Shown here: positions 43,574 to 51,792 of the stretch, one piece after another
Numbering within the stretch: the first letter of the stretch is position 1
Layout of the letters: every line of letters starts with the position of its first letter
NCBI RefSeq assembly: GCF_900111825.1
Contig: NZ_FOJM01000001.1
Location: forward strand, 1-64,000
Source: Pedobacter suwonensis
GTDB lineage: Bacteria > Bacteroidota > Bacteroidia > Sphingobacteriales > Sphingobacteriaceae
DNA: 64,000 bases
Direction of reading: 5' to 3'
Translations under genes and position numbers: made by a program
Notes under the pieces: model-generated
Told to the model about the DNA's origin: nothing
What the model saw: only the letters and a program-made list of their open reading frames with translations
Database searches by the model: none

Positions 43574-43617
43574 AAAGTGTATCTCATAGCACTTTATCCT
43601 GATTCTGCTCAATCAGG
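43574..43617 (+). other. Two hairpins after the tRNA-like element
   Basis: AAAGTG/CACTTT (43574-43595, 10-nt loop) and CCTGATT/AATCAGG (43598-43617, 6-nt loop) follow in succession, between the tRNA-like fold and the terminator. They suggest a structured transcript. Confidence 0.5.
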
Positions 43618-43654
43618 TAAGATTTGGTTATCTTATATTTGTTTTGTTGTTAGC

Positions 43655-43690
43655 AAGGCTATTCGCGATGAATAGCCTTACTTTTTATTA
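43655..43690 (+). terminator. Terminator of the 43.3 kb unit
   Basis: Perfect 10-bp stem AAGGCTATTC / GAATAGCCTT with loop GCGAT followed by ACTTTTTATT. It ends a transcript covering the 53-aa ORF and the tRNA-like element. Confidence 0.85.
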
Positions 43691-44165
43691 GACGCTGTAA
43701 CCCTCCGTGCAACGAAGAATCTTGACCAAGTTAGCGCGATTGGTTGTTTTTAGAAGCGCAGTTTCAGTGCTGTTGGGAGAGGTTTGGTCCTGCTGTACAC
43801 TTCAATCTTTTTGGGGAAATTAAGAAAAGACAACACGTCTTTGCCAAAAAGGATTTCCGTTTCCATCAGGGCTATACAGCAGGTATAGCGGTTTAAAATT
43901 ATTTGGGACGGAATCAAATTGTTAGACATGCAAAATAAATGAGTTGGTAAAAGATTTTATGTATTGTTCTACGCGGCAAATATTTTTAAAATCTCAAAAC
44001 ATTTTATTTCAAATGCGGTTACTTATATAATTCACATTATACTAATCTTTTACAGATTAATTTGTTTGGTTTAAAAAAGGGATTTATGGATATAAATCCC
44101 TTTTCTTTTATGCAATTAATTTTAACTCTATATTTAGCCGTATCAATTCCACTATCCTGTTTTAG
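43691..44165. other. Intergenic region with repeat debris
   Basis: 475 bp with no credible ORF. The first part (43740-43910) has patches such as CTGCTGTACACTTCAATC and the later GCTATACAGCAGG that look like interspersed-repeat sequence. The second part is A+T-rich and ends in an orphan terminator at 44075-44109. Confidence 0.45.
44075..44109 (+). terminator. Orphan terminator before S66 peptidase gene
   Basis: 12-bp stem AAAAGGGATTTA / TAAATCCCTTTT with loop TGGATA and trailing CTTTTA. No gene ends upstream of it on the plus strand after 43690, and none enters from the right. It may end a short undetected RNA or block read-through into the peptidase gene. Confidence 0.7.
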
Positions 44166-45182
44166 ATGAATAGAAAACATTTCCTTTCTTCGTTTATTGC
44201 ATCAGCTACGATGTTGCCCGCCTTTAGCGCTTTAGCTATGGAAAGCGAAAGTTCGGCATTTAAAATCCCACCCTATTTAAAACCTGGAGATACTATCGGA
44301 ATAACCAGTCCGGCGGGATACATTACCCTGGAACAGATTCAACCTGCGATTTTGCAGATGCAGGGTTGGGGATTTAACATTAAGGTAGGCGAAACCATCG
44401 GCAAGCGTGATTTTACCTACGGCGGAACAGATGAAGAAAGGCTGGCTGATTTCCAGAAAATGCTAAATGATCCCGATATTAAAGCCATTATGTGTGCACG
44501 TGGCGGTTATGGTTTTATACGCATTATTGATCAGCTTGATTTTTCCTTTTTTAAAAGAAATCCTAAATGGATTATCGGTTTCAGCGATATTACTGTACTA
44601 CATTGCCATCTGGCCAAAAAATTTGGCATTGCTTCGATCCATGCCAAAATGTGCAACAGTTTTCCCGATGATTGGGCTAAAGCCGAACCCATACAGATAG
44701 AAACAATCCTCTCCATAAAGAATGCTTTGACAGGTGAAGAATTGGGTTATACTGCTCCGGTAAATAGCAATAACCGTTTTGGGAATACAGATGCAATATT
44801 GGTTGGCGGGAACCTGAGCATTATTGAAACACTTGCCGGCAGCTCATCAGACTTAGATACTAAAGATAAAATTTTATTTATAGAAGATACCGGCGAATAC
44901 TTGTACAGCATCGATAGAATGTTGTGGAGCTTAAAACGTAGCGGCAAACTTAAACACCTGAAGGGACTGATTGTGGGTGGGTTTAAAGTGAAACCAGACG
45001 ATGCAGGCGAAGAATTTGGAAAAAATATTTATGATATCGTACTGGAGAAAGTAAAAGAATATTCCTACCCGGTGGCATTTGATTTTCCTGTTGGTCACCA
45101 ACGCAATAACTTTGCACTCAAATGTGGTGCAAAACATACGCTTATGATAAATGAAAACGGCTCGGCCTTGCGCACGATTTAA
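44166..45182 (+). CDS. LD-carboxypeptidase family (S66) protein
   Basis: A 338-residue serine peptidase of the S66 family (LdcA/MccF type). LD-carboxypeptidases trim murein tetrapeptides during cell-wall recycling; MccF members confer microcin immunity. It has KPGDTIGITSPAGYI, ARGGYGFIRIIDQLDF, the nucleophile Ser in WIIGFSDITVLH, a Glu in LFIEDTGEYLYSIDRML and the C-terminal His in FDFPVGHQRNN. The N-terminal 25 residues (FLSSFIASATMLPAFSALA) form a signal peptide, so it acts outside the cytoplasm, unlike E. coli LdcA. ATG start. Confidence 0.9.
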   Translation: MNRKHFLSSFIASATMLPAFSALAMESESSAFKIPPYLKPGDTIGITSPAGYITLEQIQPAILQMQGWGFNIKVGETIGKRDFTYGGTDEERLADFQKMLNDPDIKAIMCARGGYGFIRIIDQLDFSFFKRNPKWIIGFSDITVLHCHLAKKFGIASIHAKMCNSFPDDWAKAEPIQIETILSIKNALTGEELGYTAPVNSNNRFGNTDAILVGGNLSIIETLAGSSSDLDTKDKILFIEDTGEYLYSIDRMLWSLKRSGKLKHLKGLIVGGFKVKPDDAGEEFGKNIYDIVLEKVKEYSYPVAFDFPVGHQRNNFALKCGAKHTLMINENGSALRTI

Positions 45183-45244
45183 CTCTATCGGCTTAGTGAT
45201 AAGTTTTCGCTTTATAATAGCGACTAATTACTGTTAAAATTTCG

Positions 45245-45252
45245 TATTTTTG
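45245..45252 (+). promoter_or_regulatory. -7 promoter element of DUF2683/YoeB module
   Basis: TATTTTTG is an exact TAnnTTTG match ending 17 bases before the ATG at 45270, a spacing also seen at two other genes in this window. No -33 TTG was found. Confidence 0.5.
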
Positions 45253-45269
45253 ATAATAAAGTATTGGTC

Positions 45270-45479
45270 ATGACTATCATCGCACATCCTAAAAACAAAA
45301 AGCAAGCGGCTGCAATTGAGGCTGTTCTAAAAGCTTTAGATGTATCTTTTCAAAAAGAAGAGGCAAGTCCTTATCATCCTGAATTTGTAGCTAAAATAAA
45401 GTCCAGGGCAGCAAGCGCTGAGAAAGGCAACACAACCAGAATTAAAGATCCTAAAAATATATGGGAAAGTATTTTATAG
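45270..45479 (+). CDS. Antitoxin-like DUF2683 family protein
   Basis: A 69-residue protein (MTIIAHPKNKKQAAAIEAVL and onward) of a short family seen upstream of YoeB/RelE toxins in Bacteroidota. An N-terminal strand-helix (about 1-27) would bind DNA or dimerise, and the basic C-terminal tail would wrap the toxin. The ATG at 45270 is used rather than a TTG two codons upstream. Its 3' end overlaps the toxin ORF by 19 bp, the usual arrangement for translational coupling. Confidence 0.8.
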   Translation: MTIIAHPKNKKQAAAIEAVLKALDVSFQKEEASPYHPEFVAKIKSRAASAEKGNTTRIKDPKNIWESIL

Positions 45480-45742
45480 AAGTTGAAAAACAAGCTAAAA
45501 AAGATCTAGAAATACAATACAAATCTGGGGATAAAGCCTCAATTAGAAGAATAAATCAGATTTTTATCGAATTATCTGAACATCCTGAAATCGGAATCGG
45601 AAAACCTGAAAGATTGAAATTTGATCTATCTGGTTTTTGGTCAAGGCAGATAAATCGTAAAGACAGGTTGATTTATAAAATAGAAGAAAATATAGTAACC
45701 GTTACCATAATATCAGCATTAGGCCATTATAGCGACAAATGA
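45461..45742 (+). CDS. YoeB-family mRNA interferase toxin
   Basis: A 93-residue RelE-superfamily toxin that would cleave mRNA at the ribosome. It has KQAKKDLEIQYKSGDKASI, GIGKPERLKFDLSGFWSRQI, NRKDRLIYKIEE and the C-terminal GHYSDK. These match YoeB's GKPExLK-LSGxWSR-xxHRLVY-GHY pattern, with Asp in place of His before RLIY. Unlike the ParE and PIN systems in this window, both partners here are intact. ATG start inside the antitoxin's end. Confidence 0.88.
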   Translation: MGKYFIEVEKQAKKDLEIQYKSGDKASIRRINQIFIELSEHPEIGIGKPERLKFDLSGFWSRQINRKDRLIYKIEENIVTVTIISALGHYSDK

Positions 45743-45745
45743 AAT

Positions 45746-47062
45746 CTAAGCCGTTTTCACTTCATCCTCGCTGTAATCTTTGATATCAGTAATGTAACCG
45801 TTAATCAAGAGAAAATCGAACAATGGTTTGGCTTCTGGTGTAATCGGCATATTCTTCGTTGTAATGACCTGATTGGTTTTTTTGTCGAGAAAAGGGTAAG
45901 CAAATAACCGCACATTGGTATTAAACATGTCGTTTACGTAACTCAACAGTTGACCGGAATAATTTTCGCCACTGAAGTTTTTAGCATTGAATACGAACTT
46001 CAAGTTGTTGATGTTTGTAGCTAAGCCAACACTTTTTGGCTTACACCGTGCCAGGTATTTTGCAAGTCGGTTATGACGGGTAAAATTAGAAACAATCACC
46101 GTGTTTCCGGTATCGCACATCTCCTGGGTACGTTTAGCTACTGTTTCTAAATCGATATCATCAGGTGTTTCCTGCGCATCGGTTAAAACATTGGTTGCCA
46201 AAACTTCAATCATTACAGCAAGATTTCCCTCCTCTACTTTATTGGTACGTTTAAACTGCTCGGTAGCTTTGTTAAACAGGTTAAAGTTTGGCAATGATTT
46301 TTGCCCGTATTTAGTCCGTAAAATCATGATATCTTTCTTGTACAAAAGGTCCTTGGCCTGTCGTGGATGCGCATCAGCATCGAAAATGGCAGCAGCCGAG
46401 AAATCTTTCATAATCATGTACAGATTGAGTAAGATGTTATCTACTCCGGGAAATGCTGGTCCTTTAACCGAAATCAAATCAATTTCTACTGATCCGATGG
46501 TTAAATTGTCAGCCAGCGATTCTACCATGATCTTAGGATCCTGGTTATAATAGAAAGCTGCATAAAGCAAGTTTACACCGATGATACCCAGCACGCGCTG
46601 TTGCATGTTTACATCAGTATCTAACAAGCGGACATGAAAGAATATTTCATTAGGGAAGCCCCCCGGCTCATTTTGGAACCTGATTCCAACCCAGCCGTGG
46701 GGTTCATTGGTACGTTTATAATTTAAAGTGGTTACGGTATCAGCAAAAGCAAAAAAGGTACGGCTTTCATACTTTTCGCCTGATAAACGCTCATTAAGCA
46801 ATCCAAATTCATGGTCAAGCATCTGTAAAAGCCTGTTTTGGCTAACGTACCGTCCATTTGCTTCTGCTCCATAAATAGCATCACTAAAAGTCATATCGTA
46901 GGCCGACATGGTTTTTGCTACTGTTCCAGAAGCTGCTCCGGCATTAAAAAAATTTCTTGAAACTTCCTGTCCGGCACCAATTTCAGCAAAAGTGCCGTAG
47001 ATTCTTGGGTCAAGATTTATTTTGAGTGCTTTGCGTTTCGTATCCAGAATTTCTCTTTCCAT
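45746..47062 (-). CDS. Conserved hypothetical protein, 438 aa
   Basis: Function not recognised. A soluble protein of 438 residues from the ATG at 47062; a TTG at 47077 would add five residues. It opens with MEREILDTKRKALKINLDPR, then GTFAEIGAGQEVSRNFFNAG, suggesting a loop of small residues, and has no signal peptide or long hydrophobic segment. NEPHGWVGIRFQNEPGGFP and NTVIVSNFTRHNRLAKYLAR are further distinctive blocks. It has the feel of a well-conserved Bacteroidota family protein. It is convergent with yoeB, 3 bp apart, and lies alone. Confidence 0.8.
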   Translation of the reverse strand: MEREILDTKRKALKINLDPRIYGTFAEIGAGQEVSRNFFNAGAASGTVAKTMSAYDMTFSDAIYGAEANGRYVSQNRLLQMLDHEFGLLNERLSGEKYESRTFFAFADTVTTLNYKRTNEPHGWVGIRFQNEPGGFPNEIFFHVRLLDTDVNMQQRVLGIIGVNLLYAAFYYNQDPKIMVESLADNLTIGSVEIDLISVKGPAFPGVDNILLNLYMIMKDFSAAAIFDADAHPRQAKDLLYKKDIMILRTKYGQKSLPNFNLFNKATEQFKRTNKVEEGNLAVMIEVLATNVLTDAQETPDDIDLETVAKRTQEMCDTGNTVIVSNFTRHNRLAKYLARCKPKSVGLATNINNLKFVFNAKNFSGENYSGQLLSYVNDMFNTNVRLFAYPFLDKKTNQVITTKNMPITPEAKPLFDFLLINGYITDIKDYSEDEVKTA

Positions 47063-47249
47063 GCCGCGAAAATACAAAAAAATGAGGTTAAGCTAATTTT
47101 AAGTATGTAACTTAAAATCGATCTAAATACTAAACGACTCCACGCCATTACCTAGAGCCATTTAGATTGAAATCTTGCAGAATGCAGAATCTGATTCCGT
47201 TGTCAACTAGATAGATTTCTCCACTTCGGTCGAAATGGACGATCCGTAT
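47063..47249. other. Gap with repeat fragment (copy C)
   Basis: With the terminator that follows it, this makes about 360 bp without a gene. Around 47205-47240 lies AGATAGATTTCTCCACTTCG followed by GTCGAAATGGACGATCC, a shortened relative of the CGAAATGACG extragenic repeat. Nothing else recognised. Confidence 0.5.
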
Positions 47250-47286
47250 TAAAAAAATAAGGTTAATGCCATCCGGCATTAACCTT
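47250..47286 (-). terminator. Rho-independent terminator after hsp20
   Basis: Perfect 12-bp stem AAGGTTAATGCC / GGCATTAACCTT with a 4-base loop, followed on the minus strand by ATTTTTTT. It lies about 140 bp beyond the Hsp20 stop. Confidence 0.85.
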
Positions 47287-47424
47287 ATAAAACCTAAACC
47301 TAAACTCAATGATTACGAAATCTGCATCAGTCACCAATCAACTTCATCTCTAACCTACTGATGCAGGTTTCATAATACTTAAAAACTAAACTATTATGAA
47401 AAATCCTCTTCCGAGAATGCTTTA

Positions 47425-47859
47425 TTACGATACTACAATTTCTCTGTGCTGTAATTTCGCTGTATCTTTTTTGCTGATGTTGATCGATAAAATGCCATCT
47501 TTATATTCGGCTGTGATTTTATCCCCATCAGCAGTATCAGGTAAATTAAATGATCTGGCAAATGAGCTGTAATCAAATTCTTTACGGGTAAAATCTTTAG
47601 CTACCTGGTTTTCATCTTTTTTTACTTCCGCCCAAACAGAAAGCGTGTCTTTTTTTAAATTGATTTGAAAGTCTTCTTTTTTCAATCCCGGGGCAGCCAG
47701 CTCAATTACATATGCCGCCTCATTTTCATGAATATTCACATTCGGTGATTTATCAACCATTTTGTTTTTACTTACAGCGTCGCTAAACAATGAGTCAAAA
47801 ACATTGTTAAAGTAAGGAGCAGTGTTACGGGTTCTGTTGTTAAAATTTACAAGTGTCAT
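47425..47859 (-). CDS. Hsp20/alpha-crystallin small heat-shock protein
   Basis: A 144-residue ATP-independent holdase chaperone. The N-terminal arm (about 1-40) precedes the alpha-crystallin domain with DKSPNVNIHENEAAYVIELA, APGLKKEDFQINLKKDTLSV, the FARSFNLPDTADGDKITAEY strand pair and KDGILSINISK. A short C-terminal tail follows; the usual IxI/V motif is not obvious. ATG start. It is divergent from a thioesterase gene across a 77-bp gap. No CIRCE-like inverted repeat was seen upstream. Confidence 0.93.
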   Translation of the reverse strand: MTLVNFNNRTRNTAPYFNNVFDSLFSDAVSKNKMVDKSPNVNIHENEAAYVIELAAPGLKKEDFQINLKKDTLSVWAEVKKDENQVAKDFTRKEFDYSSFARSFNLPDTADGDKITAEYKDGILSINISKKDTAKLQHREIVVS

Positions 47860-47936
47860 ATCGCTTATTCTTTATTTTTTCTAATTTTTAAATTGATAAT
47901 TCATTCTATTCAACTTATATACCAATCCAGATATTT

Positions 47937-48428
47937 ATGATTTTTAAGACATTTTGGCAAAATAAATCGAAATCAAAAGACAAATTGACAGAAATTAAGG
48001 CTTTTTCAGACAAATTCAATTATAAAACAAATATTCATCTGCGCTTTGTTGATTTTGATATGATGGGGCATGTAAACAATTCTGTTTACTTCACCTATCT
48101 GGAGATCGCCAGAACTAAATACTGGGAAGAAATTATTAAATGGAATTGGAAAAAGACGGGGATAGTGATTGCGCACGCAGAATTAGACTATATTTTACCC
48201 ATCGTAATGAACGATAAAATTGCTGTCCACGTGAAAACATCAAGGATTGGTAATACAAGCTTCGATCTTGAGTACCAGATTGTAAAGCTGAAGGGAAGTG
48301 AAGAAGTAATCTGCAGTAAAGGAAAAACAGTTTGTATAGCCGTTGACTATGCCACAGGTAAACCTACGGCAATTCCTGAAGAAGAAAAACAAAAAATGCT
48401 GTGTTTTGAGCAATTGAGTAGTCAATAA
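47937..48428 (+). CDS. Acyl-CoA thioesterase, hot-dog fold (4HBT)
   Basis: A 163-residue enzyme of the 4-hydroxybenzoyl-CoA/YbgC-type thioesterase family. The signature RFVDFDMMGHVNNSVYFTYL (about 41-60) contains the catalytic Asp and the HVNN block, followed by EIARTKYWEE. It hydrolyses a short or aromatic acyl-CoA; the substrate is unknown. The N-terminal 35 residues are Lys-rich and unlike family members, so a downstream start is possible, but no better ATG precedes the conserved region. ATG start. Confidence 0.88.
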   Translation: MIFKTFWQNKSKSKDKLTEIKAFSDKFNYKTNIHLRFVDFDMMGHVNNSVYFTYLEIARTKYWEEIIKWNWKKTGIVIAHAELDYILPIVMNDKIAVHVKTSRIGNTSFDLEYQIVKLKGSEEVICSKGKTVCIAVDYATGKPTAIPEEEKQKMLCFEQLSSQ

Positions 48429-48436
48429 TCATCCTG

Positions 48437-48697
48437 CTGGACTTGTTTCACTGAGTTATAGACTCAGGTTATTAATGAGTCCGTAGAGTTGCTGTGCTTA
48501 ACTCTACGGACAGAAAGGTATAAACTCACAGAAAGGTATAAACTCAGGTTTATTGATGAGTCCGTAGAGCCGCTGTGCTTAACTCTACGGACAGAAAGGG
48601 GTTTTTACTGAGTTATAAACTCAGTTTTATTCATCAATCCGTAGAGCCGCCGTGCTTAACTCTACGGATAGAAAGGGATGCCGTGAAACAAGTTCAG
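48437..48697. repeat. Three-unit hairpin array inside inverted repeats
   Basis: Three copies of a 31-bp hairpin TCCGTAGAG...CTCTACGGA at 48480-48510, 48561-48591 and 48638-48668, spaced 81 and 77 bp, each preceded by AACTCAG-TTTATT-like sequence and followed by AGAAAGG. The whole is bracketed by CTGGACTTGTTTCAC (48437-48451) and its near-perfect inverse GTGAAACAAGTTCAG (48683-48697). It is not a CRISPR: the units are palindromic, few, and the spacers are themselves repeated. It lies between convergent genes. Confidence 0.8.
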
Positions 48698-48714
48698 GGT
48701 AACGGATAAATAAA

Positions 48715-50118
48715 TCAATCTGGCATAATCTTTCCCGGATTTAATATTCCATTAGGATCGAAAACATGTTTAATCCCTCTCATTAAATTAAGGTGTATTT
48801 CTGAGTACTTTATGGGCATAAATTCTTTCTGAACCAGGCCAATGCCATGTTCTCCTGAAAGGGTGCCGCCTAAAGCGGTGGTGAGTTCAAATATTTCAGC
48901 GATACCAGATTTGAGTTTGTTTTTCCAGTCCTCATCACTCATTCCCGCCTTAATAATATTTACGTGCAGATTTCCATCGCCCGCATGTCCGTAACAAACA
49001 CTCTCAAAGCCATATCTGGCGCCAATCTCTTTAATACCACTTACGAGTTTAGGTAAAGCCGCGCGGGGAACGACTGTATCTTCTTCCTTATAAACCGAAT
49101 TAGATTTAACTGATTCGGCCATTGTTCTGCGCATCCGCCACAATTCCTCTTTTTGAGCAGCTGTATCAGCAAATAAAACTTCCGTACAGTGGTGTTCTTC
49201 TAAAACGATGTTGGTTTTCTCGCAATTTTTAAAAATATCATCCAGGTCATCGCCATCAAATTCAATCATCAATAAAGCAGCCACATCTTCTTTTAAATCA
49301 AATTTAATATCATCAAATTTGATTACCCATTCTACGCCTTTCCGTTCCATAAACTCCAGGGCTGATGGTGTTACGCCGGCCCTGAAAATGGCTGAAACTG
49401 CAGCACAGGCAGCTTCGTTAGTGCTAAAAGATCCCATCATTAAAACCGATTGACCAGGCTTAGGCAATAGCTTGGTTACGATTTTAGTCACCACACCTAA
49501 GGTACCTTCCGAGCCGATCATCAATTGCGTTAAATTATATCCTGAAGCATATTTCAAGGTATTTGCGCCTGTCCAGATAATATCGCCGTTGGGCAACACC
49601 ACTTCCAGATTTAAAATGTATTCGCGTATGGTGCCATATTTTACTACTCTTGGGCCACCTGAGCCGTGCGCCACATTACCTCCAATAAAACAAGATCCTT
49701 TACTACTGGGATCAACCGGATACAAAAGGCCTTTTTCTGCTACTGCATTAATAAATTCTTCGGTAATTACCCCAGGCTCAACAGTTGCCTGTAAGTTTTC
49801 GGTATCAATATCCAGAATGGCCTTAAACTTTTCCATTGATAGCGAAACCCCGCCATAAATGGGCAAGGCAGCGCCACTTAAGCCTGTTCCACCTCCACGG
49901 GGTGTAACCGGAACATGATGGGCATTGCAGATTTTCAATAAGGCCGAAACCTCTTCCGGCGTAGTGGGCTTAACCACCACCTCCGGCTGATAGCGTAAAT
50001 CTTCAGTTTCATCATGGCTATATTTTTCGAGGTTTTCGGTGTCTGTGAAAACTTTATCGGCACCAATTGCTGATGTGATTGCTGCTAAAATTTCGTTATT
50101 TATAGGGGTAAAATTCAT
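48715..50118 (-). CDS. FAD-linked oxidase, GlcD/D-lactate dehydrogenase-like
   Basis: A 467-residue flavoprotein of the GlcD/DLD2 group, oxidising a 2-hydroxy acid such as glycolate or D-lactate. The N-terminal FAD-binding PCMH domain has VPVTPRGGGTGLSGAALPIY, the PVDPSSKGSCFIGGNVAHGSG loop region and GSEGTLGVVTKI. The C-terminal cap has YGHAGDGNLHVNI and SGEHGIGLVQKEF, which carry substrate and metal contacts. The ATG at 50118 is preferred to a TTG at 50151 because the latter lies inside folB. No iron-sulfur partner subunit is adjacent. It directly follows folB. Confidence 0.9.
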   Translation of the reverse strand: MNFTPINNEILAAITSAIGADKVFTDTENLEKYSHDETEDLRYQPEVVVKPTTPEEVSALLKICNAHHVPVTPRGGGTGLSGAALPIYGGVSLSMEKFKAILDIDTENLQATVEPGVITEEFINAVAEKGLLYPVDPSSKGSCFIGGNVAHGSGGPRVVKYGTIREYILNLEVVLPNGDIIWTGANTLKYASGYNLTQLMIGSEGTLGVVTKIVTKLLPKPGQSVLMMGSFSTNEAACAAVSAIFRAGVTPSALEFMERKGVEWVIKFDDIKFDLKEDVAALLMIEFDGDDLDDIFKNCEKTNIVLEEHHCTEVLFADTAAQKEELWRMRRTMAESVKSNSVYKEEDTVVPRAALPKLVSGIKEIGARYGFESVCYGHAGDGNLHVNIIKAGMSDEDWKNKLKSGIAEIFELTTALGGTLSGEHGIGLVQKEFMPIKYSEIHLNLMRGIKHVFDPNGILNPGKIMPD

Positions 50119-50119
50119 T

Positions 50120-50488
50120 TTAATTTGTTGCTGAATAACTAAGTTGAACAAAAGAATGGCCGATCTGTCCGGGCATTGGCGGATGAAGCTTTTTTATGCC
50201 TACGTCAATCTTTTCTACAAAGGGGTATTTTTCAATTACTTTTGAGATGATATTATTCAAAACGGTTTCTAATAGCTTTTGGGTATTTTTCATCTCCGCA
50301 ATAATAATATTGTTCAAATCTTCGTAATTAACGGTCTGCACCAGTTCATCATCAAAACCCCTTGGCGTAAATTCGGTTGTTAAATCGATAATAAAATGAT
50401 TTCCAGTTAGTTGCTCTTCAGGGTAATAACCATGCAAAGCAAAACATTTCACATCTTTTAAAGCTACAGTTTGTTTGAAATGGCTCAT
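50120..50488 (-). CDS. folB: Dihydroneopterin aldolase
   Basis: Folate-pathway enzyme that cleaves dihydroneopterin to hydroxymethyl-dihydropterin and glycolaldehyde. The 122-residue protein has VALKDVKCFALHGYYPEEQL (His and Tyr of the active site), the catalytic-type Glu in DELVQTVNYEDLNNII, and a C-terminal Lys in VDVGIKKLHPPMPG (Lys-Lys). Length is typical of the octameric enzyme. ATG start. The GlcD-like gene begins 1 bp after its stop and is translationally linked. Confidence 0.94.
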   Translation of the reverse strand: MSHFKQTVALKDVKCFALHGYYPEEQLTGNHFIIDLTTEFTPRGFDDELVQTVNYEDLNNIIIAEMKNTQKLLETVLNNIISKVIEKYPFVEKIDVGIKKLHPPMPGQIGHSFVQLSYSATN

Positions 50489-50554
50489 GTATGTTCTTTA
50501 AGCTGTAAAATTAAATTTTTATTCATGAATTTAATGCCCATTACCGTAAATTGT

Positions 50555-50562
50555 TACCTTTG
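50555..50562 (+). promoter_or_regulatory. -7 promoter element of acyl-CoA dehydrogenase
   Basis: TACCTTTG matches TAnnTTTG exactly, 39 bases before the ATG at 50602. No clear -33 TTG. Confidence 0.45.
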
Positions 50563-50601
50563 AAATGAACGCGGTTTTTTAACCAGATAATACAAAATTA
50601 C

Positions 50602-51792
50602 ATGAGCAAATCAGTGAAAAAAGACCTGTATGAGGCGCCAGACTATTATTTATTAGATGAATTATTAACCGATGAACACAAATTAATCCGTGCTACGGCC
50701 AGAGATTGGGTAAAAAAGGAAGTGAGCCCTATTATTGAGGATTATGCTCAAAAGGCAGAATTCCCTAAACATTTAATAAAGGGACTGGCGGATATCGGTG
50801 CTTTCGGACCTACCATTCCGGTTGAGTATGGTGGTGCCGGACTGGATTATACTGCTTATGGAATTCTGATGCAGGAAATAGAACGGGGCGATTCAGGCAT
50901 CCGCTCTACCGCATCTGTCCAGGGTTCGTTGGTGATGTACCCTATTTATGCCTATGGAACTGCAGAACAGCGTAAAAAGTACCTTCCTAAATTGGCCAGT
51001 GGTGAAATGATGGGCTGTTTTGGCTTAACTGAATCGGATCATGGCTCCAATCCGGGCGGCATGGTTACCCATATTAAAGATGCCGGAAGTCACTATATTT
51101 TAAACGGCGCAAAAATGTGGATCAGTAATGCTCCTTTTGCCGATATTGCTGTGGTTTGGGCAAAAGACGAATCAGGCAAAATCAGAGGAATGGTGATAGA
51201 ACGTGGAATGGAAGGTTTTTCTACGCCAGAAACCCATAATAAATGGAGTTTACGCGCATCGGCAACCGGTGAGCTTGTTTTTGATAATGTTAAAGTGCCA
51301 AAGGAGAATGTTTTCCCTGAGATCAGCGGATTAAAAGGTCCGTTGGGTTGCTTAAACCAGGCACGTTACGGTATTGCCTGGGGTGCTTTGGGCGCAGCAA
51401 TGGACTGTTATGATACTGCTTTGCGCTACTCGAAAGAGCGTATTCAATTTGGAAAGCCGATCGGTGGTTTCCAGCTGCAACAAAAAAAACTGGCCGAAAT
51501 GGTAACCGAAATTACGAAAGGTCAGCTGTTGGTTTGGCGTTTGGGCGTACTTAAAAGCGAAAACAGGGCTACGGCCGAACAAATATCCATGGCCAAAAGA
51601 AACAGTGTAGAAATTGCCCTGGATATTGCACGTAACGCACGCCAAATGCTTGGCGGAATGGGTATTACCGGCGAATACTCCATTATGCGCCATATGATGA
51701 ACTTAGAATCTGTAGTTACTTATGAAGGTACACATGACATACACCTATTGATTACGGGCATGGATGTGACCGGATTGAATGCCTTTAAGTAA
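50602..51792 (+). CDS. Acyl-CoA dehydrogenase, glutaryl-CoA type
   Basis: A 396-residue FAD enzyme that dehydrogenates an acyl-CoA. Signatures: CFGLTESDHGSNPGGMVT (substrate/FAD contact), MWISNAPFADIAVVWAK, the arginine-containing QARYGIAWGALGAAMDCY, and the catalytic base Glu375 in TYEGTHDIHLLITG. The wording EYGGAGLDYTAYGILMQEIE and RGDSGIRSTASVQGSLVM fits glutaryl-CoA dehydrogenases, which also decarboxylate and act in lysine or tryptophan breakdown. No electron-transfer flavoprotein genes are adjacent. ATG start. Confidence 0.92.
   Translation: MSKSVKKDLYEAPDYYLLDELLTDEHKLIRATARDWVKKEVSPIIEDYAQKAEFPKHLIKGLADIGAFGPTIPVEYGGAGLDYTAYGILMQEIERGDSGIRSTASVQGSLVMYPIYAYGTAEQRKKYLPKLASGEMMGCFGLTESDHGSNPGGMVTHIKDAGSHYILNGAKMWISNAPFADIAVVWAKDESGKIRGMVIERGMEGFSTPETHNKWSLRASATGELVFDNVKVPKENVFPEISGLKGPLGCLNQARYGIAWGALGAAMDCYDTALRYSKERIQFGKPIGGFQLQQKKLAEMVTEITKGQLLVWRLGVLKSENRATAEQISMAKRNSVEIALDIARNARQMLGGMGITGEYSIMRHMMNLESVVTYEGTHDIHLLITGMDVTGLNAFK

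Noticed and set aside
48480..48668. Possible short CRISPR array
   Set aside because: Only three units, each a palindrome, with intervals that are themselves repeated sequence and no cas genes nearby.
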